From Marsupella aquatica (taxonomy: Eukaryota > Marchantiophyta), in contig OZ316894.1 of assembly GCA_973895155.1 (NCBI GenBank), positions 18,662,001 to 18,726,000 of the forward strand: 64,000 nt of DNA. Reading direction: 5' to 3'. Numbering within the stretch: the stretch's first letter is position 1; each line of letters begins with the position of its first letter. Below are positions 62,711 to 64,000 of the stretch, in pieces. The notes beneath the pieces are model-generated. The model had not been told where the DNA came from and did no database searches. It was given only the letters and a program-made list of their open reading frames with translations. The position numbers and the translations under genes are program-made.

Positions 62711-64000
62711 CAGGGAAAGCTTAGAATCAAAATTTGACTTAAGAAACACTACGACTCCTAAATTTTATACGACTACATGTGCATTGATAAAATTGACTAA
62801 AAATTTCCAAGATTATTGAGCAAATAATGCCAACTCTTCTGGAAAATATTCAAGAACAACTGACCTTAGCATCCATATTGAAAAATATGGAGCATGGATC
62901 ATTAAAATCCAGTAAACCATAAAAAACCAAACACAATATTGAAGGCAAAAAATAGACTTTAGAAGTATGTAGTAAAGTCATGTTTAGTTGGCATTATGGA
63001 ATATGACCAAAAAATGAGAGCTTTAGCTTGCATTTGGAGGGGTTGTTTCCCTAATGGTTTGGCAAATAAAACCTTATTATATTGAAAGGCTTGAGAGATT
63101 TTATTTTTTCTTGATTTAGTGAAAGTAATGGACAATCTTACTCAAGAGGTGATCCGGATCTTGTGGTGGGCATTATGCTCCAAGAATGTCCTGAAAAATA
63201 CAAATGGAAAACTTGCAAAGGGCATTAAGAAAGGAATATTTTGGATGGATCTTACCTTGAATCAAAAGCACGTGAACTGTGATTAGATAGAGAAGACTCC
63301 ACTAAAGACATGCATAAATTCTGAATAAACGAGCGACCATGAAATAATTCTAGACTTTCCTTTTGAGCCCTGGTACACTATCTAGCTTTAGGATGTTACA
63401 TGGCTGATAGATTAATTAGCTCTGGTGAAAAAACAATGAAACTGCCCCCAAGGCCTTGTACCCTAACATAGTGAGCAATACATTCATTGAGAAAGACAAG
63501 TTTGAAATACAAAAGGAGGGAAGAAGTTGAAGGAGGAAGAATAGTGCTTGGAGGAATTCTCAAGTTGTAACTTTGTTATGCATGTGGACCTAGAAAAGCG
63601 ATGGATATAACACTAAATGTTGTGATTAGATATAGTGTTGGTATACAAATAATTCAAACACTATTTCACAAGTGTACATGAAAAAATGTGTAGTCTAAAT
63701 TAGATTGCATGAAATGGGTGTAAGGTATACTGATGTCTTGCAACTAAAGTCTACTTCTGCTATTTATATGACTTCCTTAGGACTCACCTACCATGGTCAC
63801 ATGAGTGACTTTTTGACTAGTCACTAACATTTACATGATTCAGTTTTTGACTAGTCACTATCATGTCTTTATGTAATCTATAAAAATCTTGGGATTAAAT
63901 CTCTTGTAATTAGCATGACACCTATAGGCCACTAACAACTGAAGTATTTCCAGGTCACTTATAATTCAAAAATAGATATTTCTCTTAGTGTCATTTTAGC
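62711..64000. other. Remnant of the interrupted repeat, then gene-free AT-rich sequence
   Basis: 62711-62745 is the continuation of the tandem-repeat unit broken by the inserted element (CAGGGAAAGC, GAATCAAAATTTGACTTAAG), with an internal deletion compared with intact units. From 62750 to the end the sequence is AT-rich without recognisable genes. It may be the outer flank of the dioxygenase/integrase element, but I found no terminal inverted repeat matching the region near 50.5-51.5 kb. Two copies of TTTTTGACTAGTCACTA occur near 63811 and 63844. Confidence 0.45.

Noticed and set aside
63811-63860. Two copies of TTTTTGACTAGTCACTA
   Set aside because: Short local repeat only; no match found at the other side of the transposon-like region, so not accepted as a terminal repeat.

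Overview
The window is nuclear DNA of a land plant. It carries intron-containing genes for cytosolic ribosomal protein uS19 (RPS15), the thylakoid calcium-sensing protein CAS, the photomorphogenesis regulator COP1, an IQ+BAG-domain protein of the BAG6 type, a plastid-type TIM-barrel protein of the indole-3-glycerol-phosphate-synthase family, and an ankyrin-kinase of the plant ILK (Raf-like C1) group. Most introns are about 80 to 1000 bp and the genes are well spaced. I suspect a non-seed plant (moss, liverwort, hornwort or lycophyte), but the sequence alone does not prove this.

Layout. 1-4.9 kb: AT-rich, gene-free, repeat debris. 4.9-11.2 kb (+): an 11-exon ILK-like ankyrin pseudokinase. 12.9-15 kb (-): an unrecognised, apparently broken gene. 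16.1-18.3 kb (+): the IGPS-like gene, with members of one small inverted-repeat transposon family on both sides. 22.2-23.3 kb (-): RPS15, with a foldback repeat behind its promoter. 23.6-28.8 kb: gene-poor, holding a near-complete 457-bp palindrome, a tRNA-derived SINE-like piece with a 68-bp duplication, and a GGCCGGGACAG-type minisatellite. 29.0-29.4 kb (-): exons of an unrecognised gene, head-to-head with CAS (30.3-32.5 kb, +). 34.1-37.8 kb (-): the BAG/IQ gene. 40.9-46.4 kb (-): COP1, 13 exons, all in phase. 46.4-51.4 kb: the COP1 upstream region, then gene-free sequence.

51.5-64 kb is the unusual part. On the minus strand lies a broken gene whose C-terminus has the HxD...H signature of a 2-oxoglutarate/Fe(II) dioxygenase. 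It is followed by a multi-exon gene for a DDE integrase-type transposase. A roughly 200-bp tandem array with alternating unit types lies beyond the 3' end of the pair. A second array (period 185-189 bp) lies directly upstream of the dioxygenase start codon. A 3,859-bp element with TG...CA ends has inserted into this second array, leaving a CAGGG target-site duplication. I read the region as a decayed transposable element that coupled an integrase with a dioxygenase, later hit by a second element.

The host genes do not form a pathway. COP1 (light signalling), CAS (chloroplast calcium signalling) and the IGPS-like protein (probably plastid) are ordinary single plant loci. Exon models were built by hand from splice signals, reading phase and family resemblance; nothing was checked against databases.
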